Shown here piece by piece: positions 1 through 10,929 of a DNA stretch of 64,000 bases. Origin of the DNA: [Phialemoniopsis] sp. UDSM-2020. Its lineage: Eukaryota; Ascomycota; Sordariomycetes; Thyridiales; Thyridiaceae. How positions within the stretch are numbered: the stretch's first letter is position 1; the number at the start of each line of letters is the position of its first letter. Location: the NCBI GenBank assembly GCA_018873225.1, contig JAEILZ010000004.1:2728001-2792000 (forward strand). The letters are read 5' to 3'. Both the position numbers and the translations under genes were made by a program. The notes under the pieces were generated by a model. It did not search any database and was not told where the DNA came from. It worked only from the letters and a program-made list of their open reading frames with translations.

Positions 1-1
1 G

Positions 2-769
2 GTCAACACAGCCAAGAATTCTCCCAGCAGCATCGGCAAGCAGCAGCAACCAAGGGGCAAAGAGAATATGGAGGAGGAAGTGATTCCGGTACCCGTCACG
101 CCCGGCATGCGAGTTAACGACGACATGGCCGACCTCTTCGGAACGCCGCCCGCCAGGCCTTCAACGCCGCCCCCGCAGTCCGGCTCCCCGAACCCTAACG
201 TATTCAAAACGCCTACCCGGGCCACGCCTTCCCACCGACCCATCACTCGGAGCATTTCCAAGTCGATCCGCTCAGTCCGTTCCATCCCGAAGTCACCCAG
301 CCAGGCCCTCCTTCAGCTGCAGAGGACGCCCTCCAAGACGCCTCGGTCGAGTTCCGGCGGCATCATGGGCAGCGCGTCTAAGAGCCGCCGCACCCCCGGT
401 CGCCAGACTCTCCACGCGCACTTTGCGGCGCCTAGCTTCCTCGACTCGCCCTTTACCGCGACGCTCAACCAACTGGTCTCCGAAGCAAATGACTTCATTG
501 CCGGTTCTCCAGCGCACGGATTGATGGACTTTGACCTGACGAGCCTGCCGAACCTCGACAGCGATGCCGTGGGCGCGGCGGCGACGATGGACTTTGGCAA
601 TTATCTGAGCACAGACATGGTCATGCCTAGCTCGCCGCCCATGGGCAGTCGCATGCACCACTCGCACCACCATGTCTCCTTTGGCGCAGACGTTCTGGGC
701 GATGACTCGCATCTGTGGTCACTTGACGAGGTCATGCAGACAGACGGGCCCCTCCCATCGGAGTTGTGA
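2..769 (+). CDS. 3' end of an Ams2/Spt21-like nuclear protein (partial)
   Basis: The frame is open from the window edge to the stop at 767-769, so only the C-terminal part (about 255 residues) is present; the ATG at 68 is probably internal. The sequence is Ser/Pro/Thr-rich and basic in its first half (repeated TPTR, SISKS and SPSK-type motifs). Two short more ordered stretches follow: SPFTATLNQLVSEANDF, and a tail with FGNYLSTD and PSSPP. I associate this tail with the fungal Ams2/SPT21 N-terminal-domain family, nuclear factors linked to histone gene expression, but the defining N-terminal domain lies outside the window, so the assignment rests on memory of tail motifs. It could be another disordered nuclear regulator. 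The next gene (RPA3) converges on it. Confidence 0.5.
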   Translation, partial: VNTAKNSPSSIGKQQQPRGKENMEEEVIPVPVTPGMRVNDDMADLFGTPPARPSTPPPQSGSPNPNVFKTPTRATPSHRPITRSISKSIRSVRSIPKSPSQALLQLQRTPSKTPRSSSGGIMGSASKSRRTPGRQTLHAHFAAPSFLDSPFTATLNQLVSEANDFIAGSPAHGLMDFDLTSLPNLDSDAVGAAATMDFGNYLSTDMVMPSSPPMGSRMHHSHHHVSFGADVLGDDSHLWSLDEVMQTDGPLPSEL

Positions 770-1705
770 GACCCTTGCATTGCATTTTATGGTAGCGAGC
801 GTTATTTGTCTTTTCATGCTGTTTCTGAGCGAAAGAGAAAAGCAGCATCATGGCGTTTTTGATTGAGAGAGCAAGACTCATTGACGAACATCGTCAGCAG
901 AGAAATCGTGTTTCTGATGGTTTGATGTTTTGTATGTTGTTTCACGAGGTCTATTTGATGGTGCCGAGTGTCAGTAGATACCACGCAGAGGCGGATCAGT
1001 GTTTTTTTCTACATTGCATGCAGAATACCATGGCTAGGCATTGGGTCCCTTTGAGGACAGGCATGAGGAGGCTATGTGGTTTCCGCGTCGATATACCTTA
1101 GCTTAGATACCTGTATATGCAGTGTTGGGTGTACAATGTCCAAACACTCATAGACATGAGATGTGTTCATCTCTGAATACGAATATTTGTTATCGATACT
1201 AGTATCGATCCAGCCTTCAATCTTGCTTGGTGACATTTGGCAGCATGTAGTTTTTGCTCGTTGCACATCGATCAGTGTCTGACTCTGTTGGTGCCTCTTC
1301 AAGACGGCGCAAATCACTCAAGTGGGCACGGACAAAGCCAGTCCAGAGTGGCATGACTTCAAATTTCAAGTCAATTGAGTTGGCTCTGAGATGGTAGCTA
1401 TGCTGCCTCCGTATCCCCTCCCGGTGGATGCAATGGCGGGCGAAGCGCAAAAACAATTTGGCCTCCAGTCGCCCATTATTTGCCATATCACAGTTCATAC
1501 GCCAGACGCCACATTTGCTTCCTCAACCGATCGATCACATGAGGGCCCGCCAATAACGGTTTTGTTTCTTCAGGCAGAGAGATGACCATCATGGGCAGGT
1601 TCCCATCCTCCATCCCCATTGACTTTGGCATCGCCAAAATGCCTTGCCGCATGTATTTAATATATCATGCCCTGCTAGAATGTCCTTTCTACCGCTACGG
1701 TGGCT
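770..1705. other. Intergenic, convergent gene ends
   Basis: Between the end of the Ams2-like gene and the end of RPA3. It should hold both 3' untranslated regions. Only short unsupported ORFs are present, and I see no RNA gene or repeat. Confidence 0.6.
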
Positions 1706-2202
1706 CTAGAAGTGAATCTCCTTCACACGGTGTGACGCCTCGACGAGGGCCTGATACACTCCCATATCTACCGACACGCAAGATCAGCCAAAGAGTTGCT
1801 GCGACGTCACCCCAACATAGAGGTAAGGAGCTCTTGTAGAAGGAAAGCAGAGAGAACTGCACGTACCGACAGTACTGGCGCCAAGGTCCAGCGAGTCCAT
1901 CACCTTGACCGAGAGGTCCGGATTGACCTTGCCGATCAATTGCACGGCGTTGCCGTTTGTGAGGTGCGACTCCTGTATGCCCACATAGAGAGCGTCAGTA
2001 TGCTATCTCAAAAGATGCTGAAGGGAAGAAAAGTAATGAGACAGCTACAACGCACCCGGTTGAGCTGGGCAGTGACGTTGCCGTCCGAGTCAATGGTGGC
2101 CGAGTCGCCGCGCAGCTGGACGACCTTGCCGACGATCATGACGACCTGGCCGACGAAGGAGTCGAGGTAGCGGCTGGTGATGCGCGGGGTGACCTGGTCC
2201 AT
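1706..2202 (-). CDS. rpa3: Replication protein A small subunit (Rpa3/Ssb3)
   Basis: Three exons: 2202-2056, 1972-1867, 1767-1706, giving 104 residues. Intron 1 has donor GTGCGT, branch TACTGAC and acceptor CAG; intron 2 has donor GTACGT, branch GCTGAT and acceptor TAG. The ATG at 2202 begins MDQVTPRITSRYLDSF, followed by VMIVGKVVQLRG, the first strands of the OB fold typical of the 14-kDa RPA subunit. VQLIGKVNPDLSVKV and a C-terminal helix (ALVEASHRVKEI) complete the family pattern, and the length fits fungal Rpa3. RPA binds single-stranded DNA in replication and repair; this subunit forms the trimerisation core with Rpa2 and the C-terminal domain of Rpa1. The end of exon 3 was placed by matching the conserved C-terminal helix. 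Upstream CGCG motifs suggest G1/S control. Confidence 0.9.
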
Positions 2203-2354
2203 GGCGAGAGTGGCTGATTTGGTGATTTGGTTCCAAACGGTAGAGAGAAAAGAAAGTGGTTAATGAGGTTTCGTGAGTCAAGACAGTTCACCAGAGTATG
2301 GAAATCGACAAGGATTCGACGACGACGATGATGTGATGGTCGTCGATGCTTGAG

Positions 2355-2406
2355 ACGCGGTTTTTGGCCGTTATCAGCGCGTCGCGGGGCTTAATTGATT
2401 TCGCGA
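2355..2406. promoter_or_regulatory. Cluster of MCB-like (CGCG) motifs upstream of rpa3
   Basis: ACGCG at 2355-2359, CGCGT at 2378-2382 and TCGCGA at 2401-2406 lie 153-204 bases upstream of the rpa3 start codon. The MBF complex (Mbp1/Res-type factors) binds ACGCGT/WCGCGW cores in front of replication genes in yeasts. That it does so here is inference. Confidence 0.45.
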
Positions 2407-5400
2407 TAAGAGTGATTGACTCAAGGTGGGTCCGGCGTAGTGGTCCGTGCTGATACTAATACCAGGCTTCTATCACCATGTCTCCTTTCACATATTGGCA
2501 TTGCATCTCCGAGACAGACTCCAGCAGGCATATCAAAGTGGTGAATGAATGGATAGAAGATTTGGGAAAGGACAACTGCCGCCGTGGCAAGTCCAGTATT
2601 AGAAGCCTATGCATACTACCAGGTATATAATCGTGAACTTGTGTGACCTCCCTGAACTACTCAGCCGTCTTCTGCTACTTGAGCTCGGGCTTGAAAAGGC
2701 ACAATCAGTCCAGACATGGAACTGTGATTTTCAATGTCATACCCCGAAGTTGTGCTTCATGTATACCTCTTTAGCAGTCTGTCACACATATCTTGGTGGT
2801 ATGAGCCTGCTCAAGGCTTAAAGCTTGCATGGAGAATCACAGAGGTTGAGAACTCGGGCAACGACTGCAGCTTCTTTGTGGTTGGGCGGACTTGTCTAGA
2901 TTGGAGGCTGGCGGAGGTTCCAGTGTATAGTAGGCATTGAAGATGTTGCACCCTGAATCGGTATATAGTAGTATAGGGTAGAGTCGCAGTTGACAACGCT
3001 CCCGAACTCTACATGCGCAACGACGTGGAGTCGTAGACATGGTGTTTTGCACGTCAATATCCAAGTCAATTACTATACATACACGCAAATTCATCTGGAG
3101 CTTTTGATTTCAATGACTATCAAAAACCTGGGCTCAACGTGTATAGTTAGGAACGTATTAAGGAAGCGCACAGACCATCTTTCGTTGATTGTGTCTAGAA
3201 TAAAAGTCGCCACCATTCGATTAGTCCAAAGAGAGACGATGGGCAGTCTAGAACTTGGATAGGGGCCACAAGCTTTTGGAGCGTGAAGTCAAATACGGGA
3301 AGATAGGAAAAGTTTAGCACTGGTGGCCTGCGAGGTTGAGGTAGATGCGGTGCCACCGGCCGGCTACGGGGCGGCCATAGCAGTGCGGCCGGGGTGTATG
3401 CTGACTGAGAAAAAAAATGGATTGATATGAATAGGATGTCAAGAAGTCTGGCCTTCGTCGAGCATCAGATCTACCTTGCATGCGATGCGCATCTCAAAGT
3501 TGACCAACCCACTGCCTCTGGTCGACGTCCGTACCTCCTTGGGCCAATAGGAGAGGTGCGGTCTCGACACCGAATGCGCGGGCCAGTTAGAACGCACGAG
3601 GGAGACAGGCCGAAGCGAGACAGGTTCGACATGGAATAGACAGGTAATGAATGAGATGCAACGGATGAAATGCCGGGATCTGGCCTCTGGGTCTTGATTT
3701 GTTACAGCAATTGCATCATAGCTTAGCAAGAATTGAGATTCGCTGCTTTGGGCCGTAGATCGCTCCTTGATGCGGGTCTCGGCGGAGACTGCCGTGACTC
3801 TACGGGGTCCTGTCAATGAACAAAAATGACGTTTTGATAACAGCAAAATATTATCTTTCGAGAGGCTCAAAGCAGGCAAGCAGGGTCTCATCCTCTTGAA
3901 TCGGTCATGACTGAATGATTATACTGGGGAAACGTATGATGCGCCGGATCAGACATGCCACGACAAGAGGTGACAAGAAAGAACCGTTAACAGCCTGGAT
4001 GTCTTGTATTGTCTGAAAGAGTTTTTTTGATAATTCAAATGAAGAAATAACCGCGAATGGCCACTGTCGACCCATCAAACCAGCCTGCCCATGGCCGCCA
4101 TAAGCATAGCCTCTCTTATCACCTGTGTCCACCTGTCGTACCTGCTATGCCTGCCTGTAACTTCCTCCAAGGCTCCTGCCTGCACACACATGCCATGCCT
4201 CCTTGTTTCCCAAGTGCAAAAGCGGGGGTTTGGTGTGTCGGCAGCCGACGCGCTAAAAGCTTCCTGCGTGGTCAGTCAGGCTTTGGCTGGCCTGGAGCAA
4301 AACCTCCGGCGCAACACCTCGGTCTGCGCTGCAAATGCTCCTCCTAAGCTCCCTCGCCCGTTTTTTCCTATGGCACCTACCTGGAATGAAGTACATCTCC
4401 AAACATGATTATTCCCTCATGCTGTATACTTTACCCGGGATTCGTGCTTTCTCAACCATGTTTTATGTGCTACAGTGGCCGAGAAATTCGAGCGCTGAGA
4501 GCAAGTGCCATATGAAGGAGCACGTACCACCCCCAGAGATGCCACACCTCCTCAGCTGATAGCTCTCTAGCCCCAAGCAGCTCTCTCTTACCACTGAGCC
4601 ACTGAGATGGTGGGCAAATAGTGTTTCTGTCAAGGCAGGCCATGCCCAGCAGGGTCTAGTACCCACCAAAGCTGCTGACCCCACCCGGTATTTAGTGCCA
4701 ATCACCAGCTGTGTGGAAGCAAGCTCCGCCTGCCGAGTGCATCAATTGATCCTTTCCCCGCTAATATGACAAACTTACAGGCCCTTTGCAGTAACATCTG
4801 AGGGAAAGCAAAGGTAAAAATGCGGCCATCGAGATTGGCGTTGTCCTCTTGTTTCTCAAAGGGCCAGGGGAAAAGAGTCCCATGATGAGTGAGTTCGACT
4901 AGTGCTCCCCTTAGCACGCCCAGGTAAACAATATGGATAGGCATGTCCCCAACGGATCGCGGCGCTGATGCCCGGCTCGTAACCTTAAAAACCAAAACAA
5001 CCTTTGGCTCTCCTGTCCAGGAGAATCAAGTGCTTAGACTATTCGCCCCCTGGGTACCTACCTACTCGCCTTAGAACGCACTCCCGCCAAAGCAGAGCCC
5101 ATAAACGTACCAGACATTGTCTGCCCGGCTAGGTGCGTAGGCCCGCAGGCATCCAGGCAGGCAAACAAGCAAGACATGTCGGATAGAGTATGTGAGCGAC
5201 ACTACTTGCACGTACTCACAGAGGTGGTAAGGGTAGATAACACATACCTGCGAGGTATTAGCCAGAGGGATAGTCCTCCACCTAACCGTTGAAGCCGAGA
5301 GTGGCATCGAGATTCCAGCCTGCATGCAACCTTCGTAGGTTTGGGTGAAGCAGAACAACGTTGGTCAGCCCTATCCACTAATATCGACATGCTCCCCGCT

Positions 5401-6466
5401 CCCAGAACGAAGACGAGGTACCTGGTGGCTGTTAGTCGTCTATTCGCCTCCTCGGGTTCCAGGACGCGTCGCTTCTTGGAAATCTCCCCTGGCAATCCTA
5501 TCCTCTTGGATACTGTCGTCACAAGCCCATGGTTCAAGGTCTGGTCCGTAGATTTGGGTCCACCGGCGTTGGTTCCGCATGGCTCTGTAGCTCAGGATTC
5601 GTGTGTCTGTGTTTCTTGAATGTTCGGCATACTCTGTCTCTGTGGACGATCTCCCTTGCGCCACCAGCCGGGCGACGATACTTCTTTCCCACACTTATGC
5701 TGCCACCCATCTCGCCCCCCTTCCCAACCTTTCAATGTTCTGTTGGAGTGCTTATTTACTACTCTACATAAGTAAAACGCCTAATACCAAACTTGACTTT
5801 ACTTACCTTCAATACACAAATTTCGAAAAGAGACACCGTCTTTTGGTCTGTGCAGTCAGCCTTCAAGGGTGGCCAAAACAAACGTACCTCCGACTTATAT
5901 CAGAAAAGCCCAAACCTACCTACCCTACCCATACTGCTCTGCCCATCTCGATCCTCGCCCTCGAGACCTTGCAGCGCAATTCCCGTCGCCGACCGGACAA
6001 AAAACGTCGCAAGATACTGACCGACTTGGCCTGCCGTATTGGAATTCCAATCATTATTCGGCACGCTCCTGGGCTCCCTCACCTCGCACGCCCGCCCCAC
6101 TTCCCTTGAGAGCTCCCTCCGACCTTCCCTAGCCTGCACCTTGTCTTGAAGCTCCCCTCAAGCTCTTGATAGCTGGAGCTTCCCCGCCCTGAGTTCGCAA
6201 ACATACCACCTCCTTAGGTGGAATGCGCCGCAATCTGCTCCTGTACACGGCTGATCCATCCATTGCTTGCTCCGTCTTGCAGCACTTGGATTTACAACAT
6301 CGCATTTCGGTTGACTGCTTTCGTTGAGAGCTGCTCGACAAGCTTATCGACCTCCTCCGCTAGCTTTCTCCGTCCAACATCTGGCGACGTTTGGCAACGC
6401 CAGCCCGGTCCATCCGAGCCGAAAACCCTATCCGTCCATCGCCACGCGTTGAACTCGACCATTTGC

Positions 6467-6484
6467 ATGCGTCGTGAGGCCTAA
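6467..6484 (+). promoter_or_regulatory. Possible five-codon upstream ORF before the bZIP gene
   Basis: ATG CGT CGT GAG GCC TAA lies 328 bases before the preferred bZIP start. Short uORFs control several fungal stress bZIP genes, but whether this one is in the mRNA leader is unknown. Confidence 0.3.
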
Positions 6485-6811
6485 CCGTCAGCACCAGAAT
6501 ACCTACTCATACTCTTTTGAGCCAGCGTAATCCGTCATCACGACCGTGCACCAAACAGGATACTCCGATCCATCTGAGAGGCTTCCTGGTCCTTCTTCTT
6601 ATCGTAGGCGGCACATAGCATCCTGCTCTTGACGCCTCAAAACGTTGTTGACGCTATCGCGACGGTGATACTTCGATAAAGACCGGTAGCCCTCCTCGCC
6701 GGCGTTGATTCGATAGTTCGCCGGCTTTCAGATTTCGCTCTATTCATGTCCGCAACTGTCTGCTGCAGCATCACACCGGTCCCTGGAGGCCCTTTCCAGG
6801 ACGATCGCACC

Positions 6812-7909
6812 ATGGACACACCTCACTTCTTCAGCGACGCCGTCGCCGAGATGGATGGAGACAACCCGTATCCCGATATCTTCAGCCACAGCCAGCTCGA
6901 CCTATCGTCCTTTACCAACAGCCCCAGGTTAGCAGTGGATCCAATGCTGCTTCCTCCGGCCCCCACATCCCAGCAGCCAGATGTTGCCGAAACAATCGTC
7001 ATTCCTGCCGGTGAGGCTTCGACAGACAAGTTTGAGGCCAGTACTACTGTCGTGCCGGCGCGGCGGAGTGATCGAATCGCACCAGAGAGCCAGGTTGTCC
7101 CTCCCAAACTTGTCCAGAACTCATCGCACGATTCCTCGACAACACAGGATAGCCGACCTATGACAATCAGCGAGGTATCCTCAAGAAAGTCCAAATCCAC
7201 CAGTGCAGCTTCCACGCCTCCGCCAGAGGCGCCACCACCGAGAAAACGGAAATCCAGGAAAGTGGAGACTACCACCAAGACTGCAGAGAAGAAGAAAGAC
7301 GGAAAGAAGGACAAGTTACTGGAGAGGAACAGGATCGCCGCCAGTAAGTGTCGGCAGAGAAAGAAGGAATATGTGTCGGATCTCGAGGATGCCAAGGTTC
7401 GCCTGGAAACACAGCACTCGCAATTGCAACTCGAGTATCACACGCTCCTCGACGAGGTGACGAGGATGAAGACTGATGTCATGGCCCATGCCGGTTGCAA
7501 TGATCCCAACATTGACAGGTGGATCGACACAGAGGCCAGAAAGTTTGTTCAACGGGTGAACCAGAACTGCGCCGCGCAGAACGTTGCCTTCAGCCAAATG
7601 AATGAAGCCAGGCGGCCAAGCACAGCACCTTCCCCATATACCTCTCGTCGAGACTCGACCTCGCAGGAGAATTTTGCTACACGGCGAGGTAGCATGGCCT
7701 TTTCCCATGTTGGCGATGGCGATGGCCTCTGGGAAGATGACCCGGTAGATATGCCATTCCTCGCCTCCTCGGTGGAGATGTCGCCTGTCGACATGAAATT
7801 CCCCATGCCGTCAACACCGCCCGAGATCAAGGAGGAGCATGCAATGAACTATGATCACATGCCGGACAGCATGTTCAGTTCGCCGAAAGAGAGCGGACCC
7901 ATCGCTTGA
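6812..7909 (+). CDS. ATF/CREB-type bZIP transcription factor
   Basis: Single exon of 365 residues from the ATG at 6812. An in-frame ATG at 6746 would add 22 residues, but its context is poor, whereas 6812 has A at -3 and G at +4. The basic region (about residues 168-190) contains LLERNRIAASKCRQRKK, the ATF/CREB signature, followed by a leucine zipper and a Cys-containing helix (MAHAGCNDPNIDRWID) typical of filamentous-fungal AtfA/AtfB-like factors. The N-terminus is acidic and Ser/Thr/Pro-rich, with the basic cluster PPRKRKSRK just before the bZIP. The C-terminus is disordered with several SP/TP sites, possible MAP-kinase targets (inference). It should bind CRE-like DNA as a dimer in the nucleus. 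I cannot tell which named paralogue it is. It is not a Gcn4/CPC1 type, since the basic region differs. Confidence 0.85.
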   Translation: MDTPHFFSDAVAEMDGDNPYPDIFSHSQLDLSSFTNSPRLAVDPMLLPPAPTSQQPDVAETIVIPAGEASTDKFEASTTVVPARRSDRIAPESQVVPPKLVQNSSHDSSTTQDSRPMTISEVSSRKSKSTSAASTPPPEAPPPRKRKSRKVETTTKTAEKKKDGKKDKLLERNRIAASKCRQRKKEYVSDLEDAKVRLETQHSQLQLEYHTLLDEVTRMKTDVMAHAGCNDPNIDRWIDTEARKFVQRVNQNCAAQNVAFSQMNEARRPSTAPSPYTSRRDSTSQENFATRRGSMAFSHVGDGDGLWEDDPVDMPFLASSVEMSPVDMKFPMPSTPPEIKEEHAMNYDHMPDSMFSSPKESGPIA

Positions 7910-9513
7910 CTGAATTGTCTTTCCTATCTCGCGGAGATCCTCCTAGGTTTTCCTTCCTTAATGGTCGGAGGCGGCATTCGTTTTTTTTTTCTTTGGAAGG
8001 GAGAGGAGCTGGCTAAGGCGTTACGGTTGACAACTGCTTATGGTTTTCGGGCAATACTTAACGACAAGCATGATTTGATACCCCAACTTGGGTGGTTAAG
8101 GACAATAGGCAGATCTGCCATATAGAGAGAGCACTGGCTTCTCAACAGTGTCAGAGCCGTTCTCTTACTGAACTGTACCACTGGACTATTGGACCAAGGC
8201 AAGGTCCTGACCGGACATATGAAAAAGGGAAACGGGTATTTTGCCACGGGAAAGCGTCGGTCATGTAGATTATCGCATGGGTTCGTTCCCGGATCGCTGT
8301 TGACTGGGATTTGATATTGCTGAATTTGCGCGATAAGTCGATAGGAGTTGAAAGCGGAAGAATAAAATTCAAAAGCCTTCTATTTCACCTTTTCATAATT
8401 GTTCAAGTAGGGCCAGGGTGACTGATTTTGAGGATTGTGGTTGTAAGAGTCAGGTTGACGTAAGGGGTGATGTCAGAGATGGGGTTGATGATCGGGGAAC
8501 AGCCTTGACCTTGAGATACCTCAAAACAGCTCATGATTGGTATGGTTTGACCAATTGGTTACGGCAAAGACCAAGAACAACAGAGCTGCCGGGTCTCGGA
8601 AACCTGTAGTATAAGGCAGGGGAAGGGATCGAGAAAGACTGGAAACGTGCTTGAAGTTGGTCGGCCTGTAAGCTCATAGGCTGGGCAAATGTAGTTGGTG
8701 TAAGTGGGAGTATCCTCTCGAAGTACCTAGGCCTAGGCTTGTAGCGATAAGTTGGAGAAGATCTCTGGAGGAATTTCATGTTTGCTGAATGAGAAAACGA
8801 GAGCGATAACTGACGAGCAGAGCGAAGATCTGGGTCTATATGTAAGTGAAGCATCTCGTCATGCATAAATGCGTGGTGGGAGTTCTTTTCGCCGTGTTCG
8901 AATTCTTGGCCCCCAAAATCCACAAAGGGCAAGAAACATGCTAGGGGAAGAGTTGTTGAGATAGATCTGCCATCTTGACGTTCGAGTTTAATTCTTTTTG
9001 TTTATGGCGAGGTTCGTAGCACTGGTCGAAGTGCTTCCCTCTTACGACTCTCGACGCAACCAACGACGTCATCGCAGAGAGCGTGCCCAGCGCGGCGGCG
9101 GCCAGCTACTCCGCAACAACCTACCGATTCGACGAGTGGAGCAATGAGGGTATTGACAACCCGGGGGTTGAAAAGATCGGCGGTCTTGACTTCGCGCCTT
9201 TATCTACTTCATGATTTACATCGAGCTGTGTTTGAGTGCGCAAGTCTGGGAAATGCAAGTCTGCCCGCTAGTCCCCAGAAGGCAAGTATTCCAGCGGCAA
9301 CAGACAGTCAATGCCCATTGGATAATTAGGGATCTTTGAACTGCAAAACAACATGGATGAGTCTGCAAAATTCAAGAGTTACTCTTCTATGATAGCACAT
9401 TTTCCGAGCTATGGTTTTTATACATGTGCGTACAAATAATGTACAATGGAGACGTGCCGTCAGTAGCTCTCCATGCTCTCATGCTCACTCACTCGTTCTT
9501 CCGCATCCCCTTC
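7910..9513. other. Intergenic, convergent gene ends
   Basis: Between the bZIP gene and the end of the uL4m gene. There is an AT-rich 3' region and a T-tract at 7980-7991. A 133-residue minus-strand ORF at 8531-8932 has no recognisable motif or neighbouring exon and is not annotated. Confidence 0.55.
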
Positions 9514-10547
9514 CTACTCGACAACAAGCTCCCCAACAGCGGGGCCGCTCTGGCGCACCCCGTTGACAAAGATCTTGCTAACGAGATCGCTCTGGTGCTG
9601 CTCAATCATCTCCCTCAGCGCGCTCCGCTCCACGACGAGCCGGCCCGTCTCGAGCAGGTTCTTGACGTCGACGTCGTCGACCTCGAGCGCCCGGCCCTCC
9701 TCGCCCGCCACGTCGAGGCTCGTAAACAGGTTCGGCCGCCTGTCGGCCGTGATGAAGGTCGTCCGGCCTGCGTCGCGGCCCCACTCGAGCCCTTCGAGCA
9801 GCGTCCGCACGTACCGCTGCACGAAGCCGTCCTCGAGCTCGCGGCCGAGCCGGCCATCGCCCGCCAGCGCGAGGAAGTCGTCCGGCAGGGGCAGCTCCAT
9901 GCCGTCCTGGCAGACGATCAGCTCGCCGCGGCGGTAGCGGTAGCTCAGCGCCGTGCGCCAGGCGAGGTCGTACACCTTGCGGTTGAGGCCCGTCGCGAAG
10001 TCGCGCGGGTGGGGGCCGAACGTCTTGCCACCGCCGCGGCGCAGCGGGGACTGCTTGCTGCCGACGCGCGCGTGGCCGGTGCCCTTTTGCCGGTAGAGCT
10101 TGCGGTGGGAGCCGTGGACCTCGTACCGCGTCTTGGAGGAGGCGGTGCCCTGGCGGGTGGCGTCGCCCTCGTAGACGACGGCGAGGTGGAGGATGTCGCG
10201 GCGCAGGGGCAGGTGGAGGTGCTTGCTCGACCACTGCTCGAGAGATCGGGGTTCTAGTGTCGGGAAGTTGTAGATGGTCAGGGGGACTGTGCTCGGCGGT
10301 GTCCAGAGGGTTGAAGAGGAAGAGGTTGAAGAGGAGGACTCGGCAGGGAGAGGCGCTTCGGTGGCCATCGTGCGGACTTGACACAAAGGTCGAAGTAACC
10401 GGTTCTAGATGAGTGTGAGCAAATGTCCAGAGTCGATCAAGTGGCGAGGCATCAAGAGTGTACAGGAAGAGTCTGCCTCGTAGTGGCCGAGGATATGCTG
10501 AGGGCCTTCATGGCCTCCGTGAGGCCCCGGGAACCCTTTCCGGCCAT
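9514..10547 (-). CDS. yml6: Mitochondrial large-subunit ribosomal protein uL4m
   Basis: Two exons, 10547-10464 and 10404-9514, give 324 residues. The first exon encodes MAGKGSRGLTEAMKALSIS, a basic, amphipathic mitochondrial presequence that continues in exon 2 as NRLLRPLCQVRTMATEAP. The intron (59 nt) has donor GTACAC and acceptor TAG. The body is clearly ribosomal protein L4: DILHLAVVYEGDATRQGTAS, then the conserved arginine/glycine-rich loop (QKGTGHARVGSKQSPLRRGG) and the GPHPRDFATGLNRK segment that contacts 23S-like rRNA near the exit tunnel. It acts in the mitochondrial ribosome. The far C-terminal part is acidic and less conserved. Its start lies 382 bases from that of mL38 on the other strand. 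Most high-GC ORFs overlapping this gene on either strand are shadows. Confidence 0.92.
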
Positions 10548-10929
10548 AGCGCCGCAATTGACTGCTCAGTCGACGAGACCAGTCAAATTGCGTCCGATTG
10601 AAGCTCCAGCCACACAATTCGAATGCTCCTACAACCAGAGAGGCGCGCGCGTGTGAATCTTTGGATCGTTTTCTCGTGAGCTGATGTTAAAATTGCTAGG
10701 AGAACCAGAGTCTCCATCTCCAGAATTTCATAGCGCACGGGCCCCAAAACGGCGCTAGCGCTAAAAACGGAGCGAGACCACGGCTGGCATCGCGTGCCAA
10801 AAAAAAATCCCCCCTGTCACTACGGACTGGAGCTCAATTGGCAAGTGGTCCCAAATTTTCGAATTGGCTTTCGTTCTCAGACGACCTCCCATCATCACCA
10901 CCACCACCACCACCTCTCGGAGCACAGCC
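10548..10929. promoter_or_regulatory. Shared divergent promoter of uL4m and mL38
   Basis: These 382 bases separate two divergently transcribed mitoribosomal protein genes and must contain both promoters. A (CAC)n tract near 10892-10912 lies in the mL38 leader. I did not identify a specific factor site. Confidence 0.6.

Larger units (their letters stand above)
2203..6811. other. Gene-free 4.6-kb stretch
   Basis: Between the start of rpa3 and the bZIP gene. ORFs in all frames are short, overlap on both strands and show no domain, conserved motif or believable splice series. The last 1 kb or so is pyrimidine-rich, as fungal promoters and leaders often are, and probably holds a long 5' leader of the bZIP gene. 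I found no rRNA, tRNA or transposon coding remnant. A non-coding transcript cannot be excluded. Confidence 0.5.

Noticed and set aside
3439..3891. 150-codon minus-strand ORF
   Set aside because: No motif, no splice-compatible neighbours, overlaps plus-strand ORFs of similar quality.
8531..8932. 133-codon minus-strand ORF
   Set aside because: No recognisable motif and no plausible additional exons.
9424..10257. 277-codon plus-strand frame and overlapping 260-codon minus-strand frame
   Set aside because: Shadows of the uL4m exon; the uL4m frame alone has ribosomal L4 motifs.
10864..10929. Earlier start for mL38
   Set aside because: The upstream codon at 10864 is TTG, not ATG; the first in-frame ATG is 10930.
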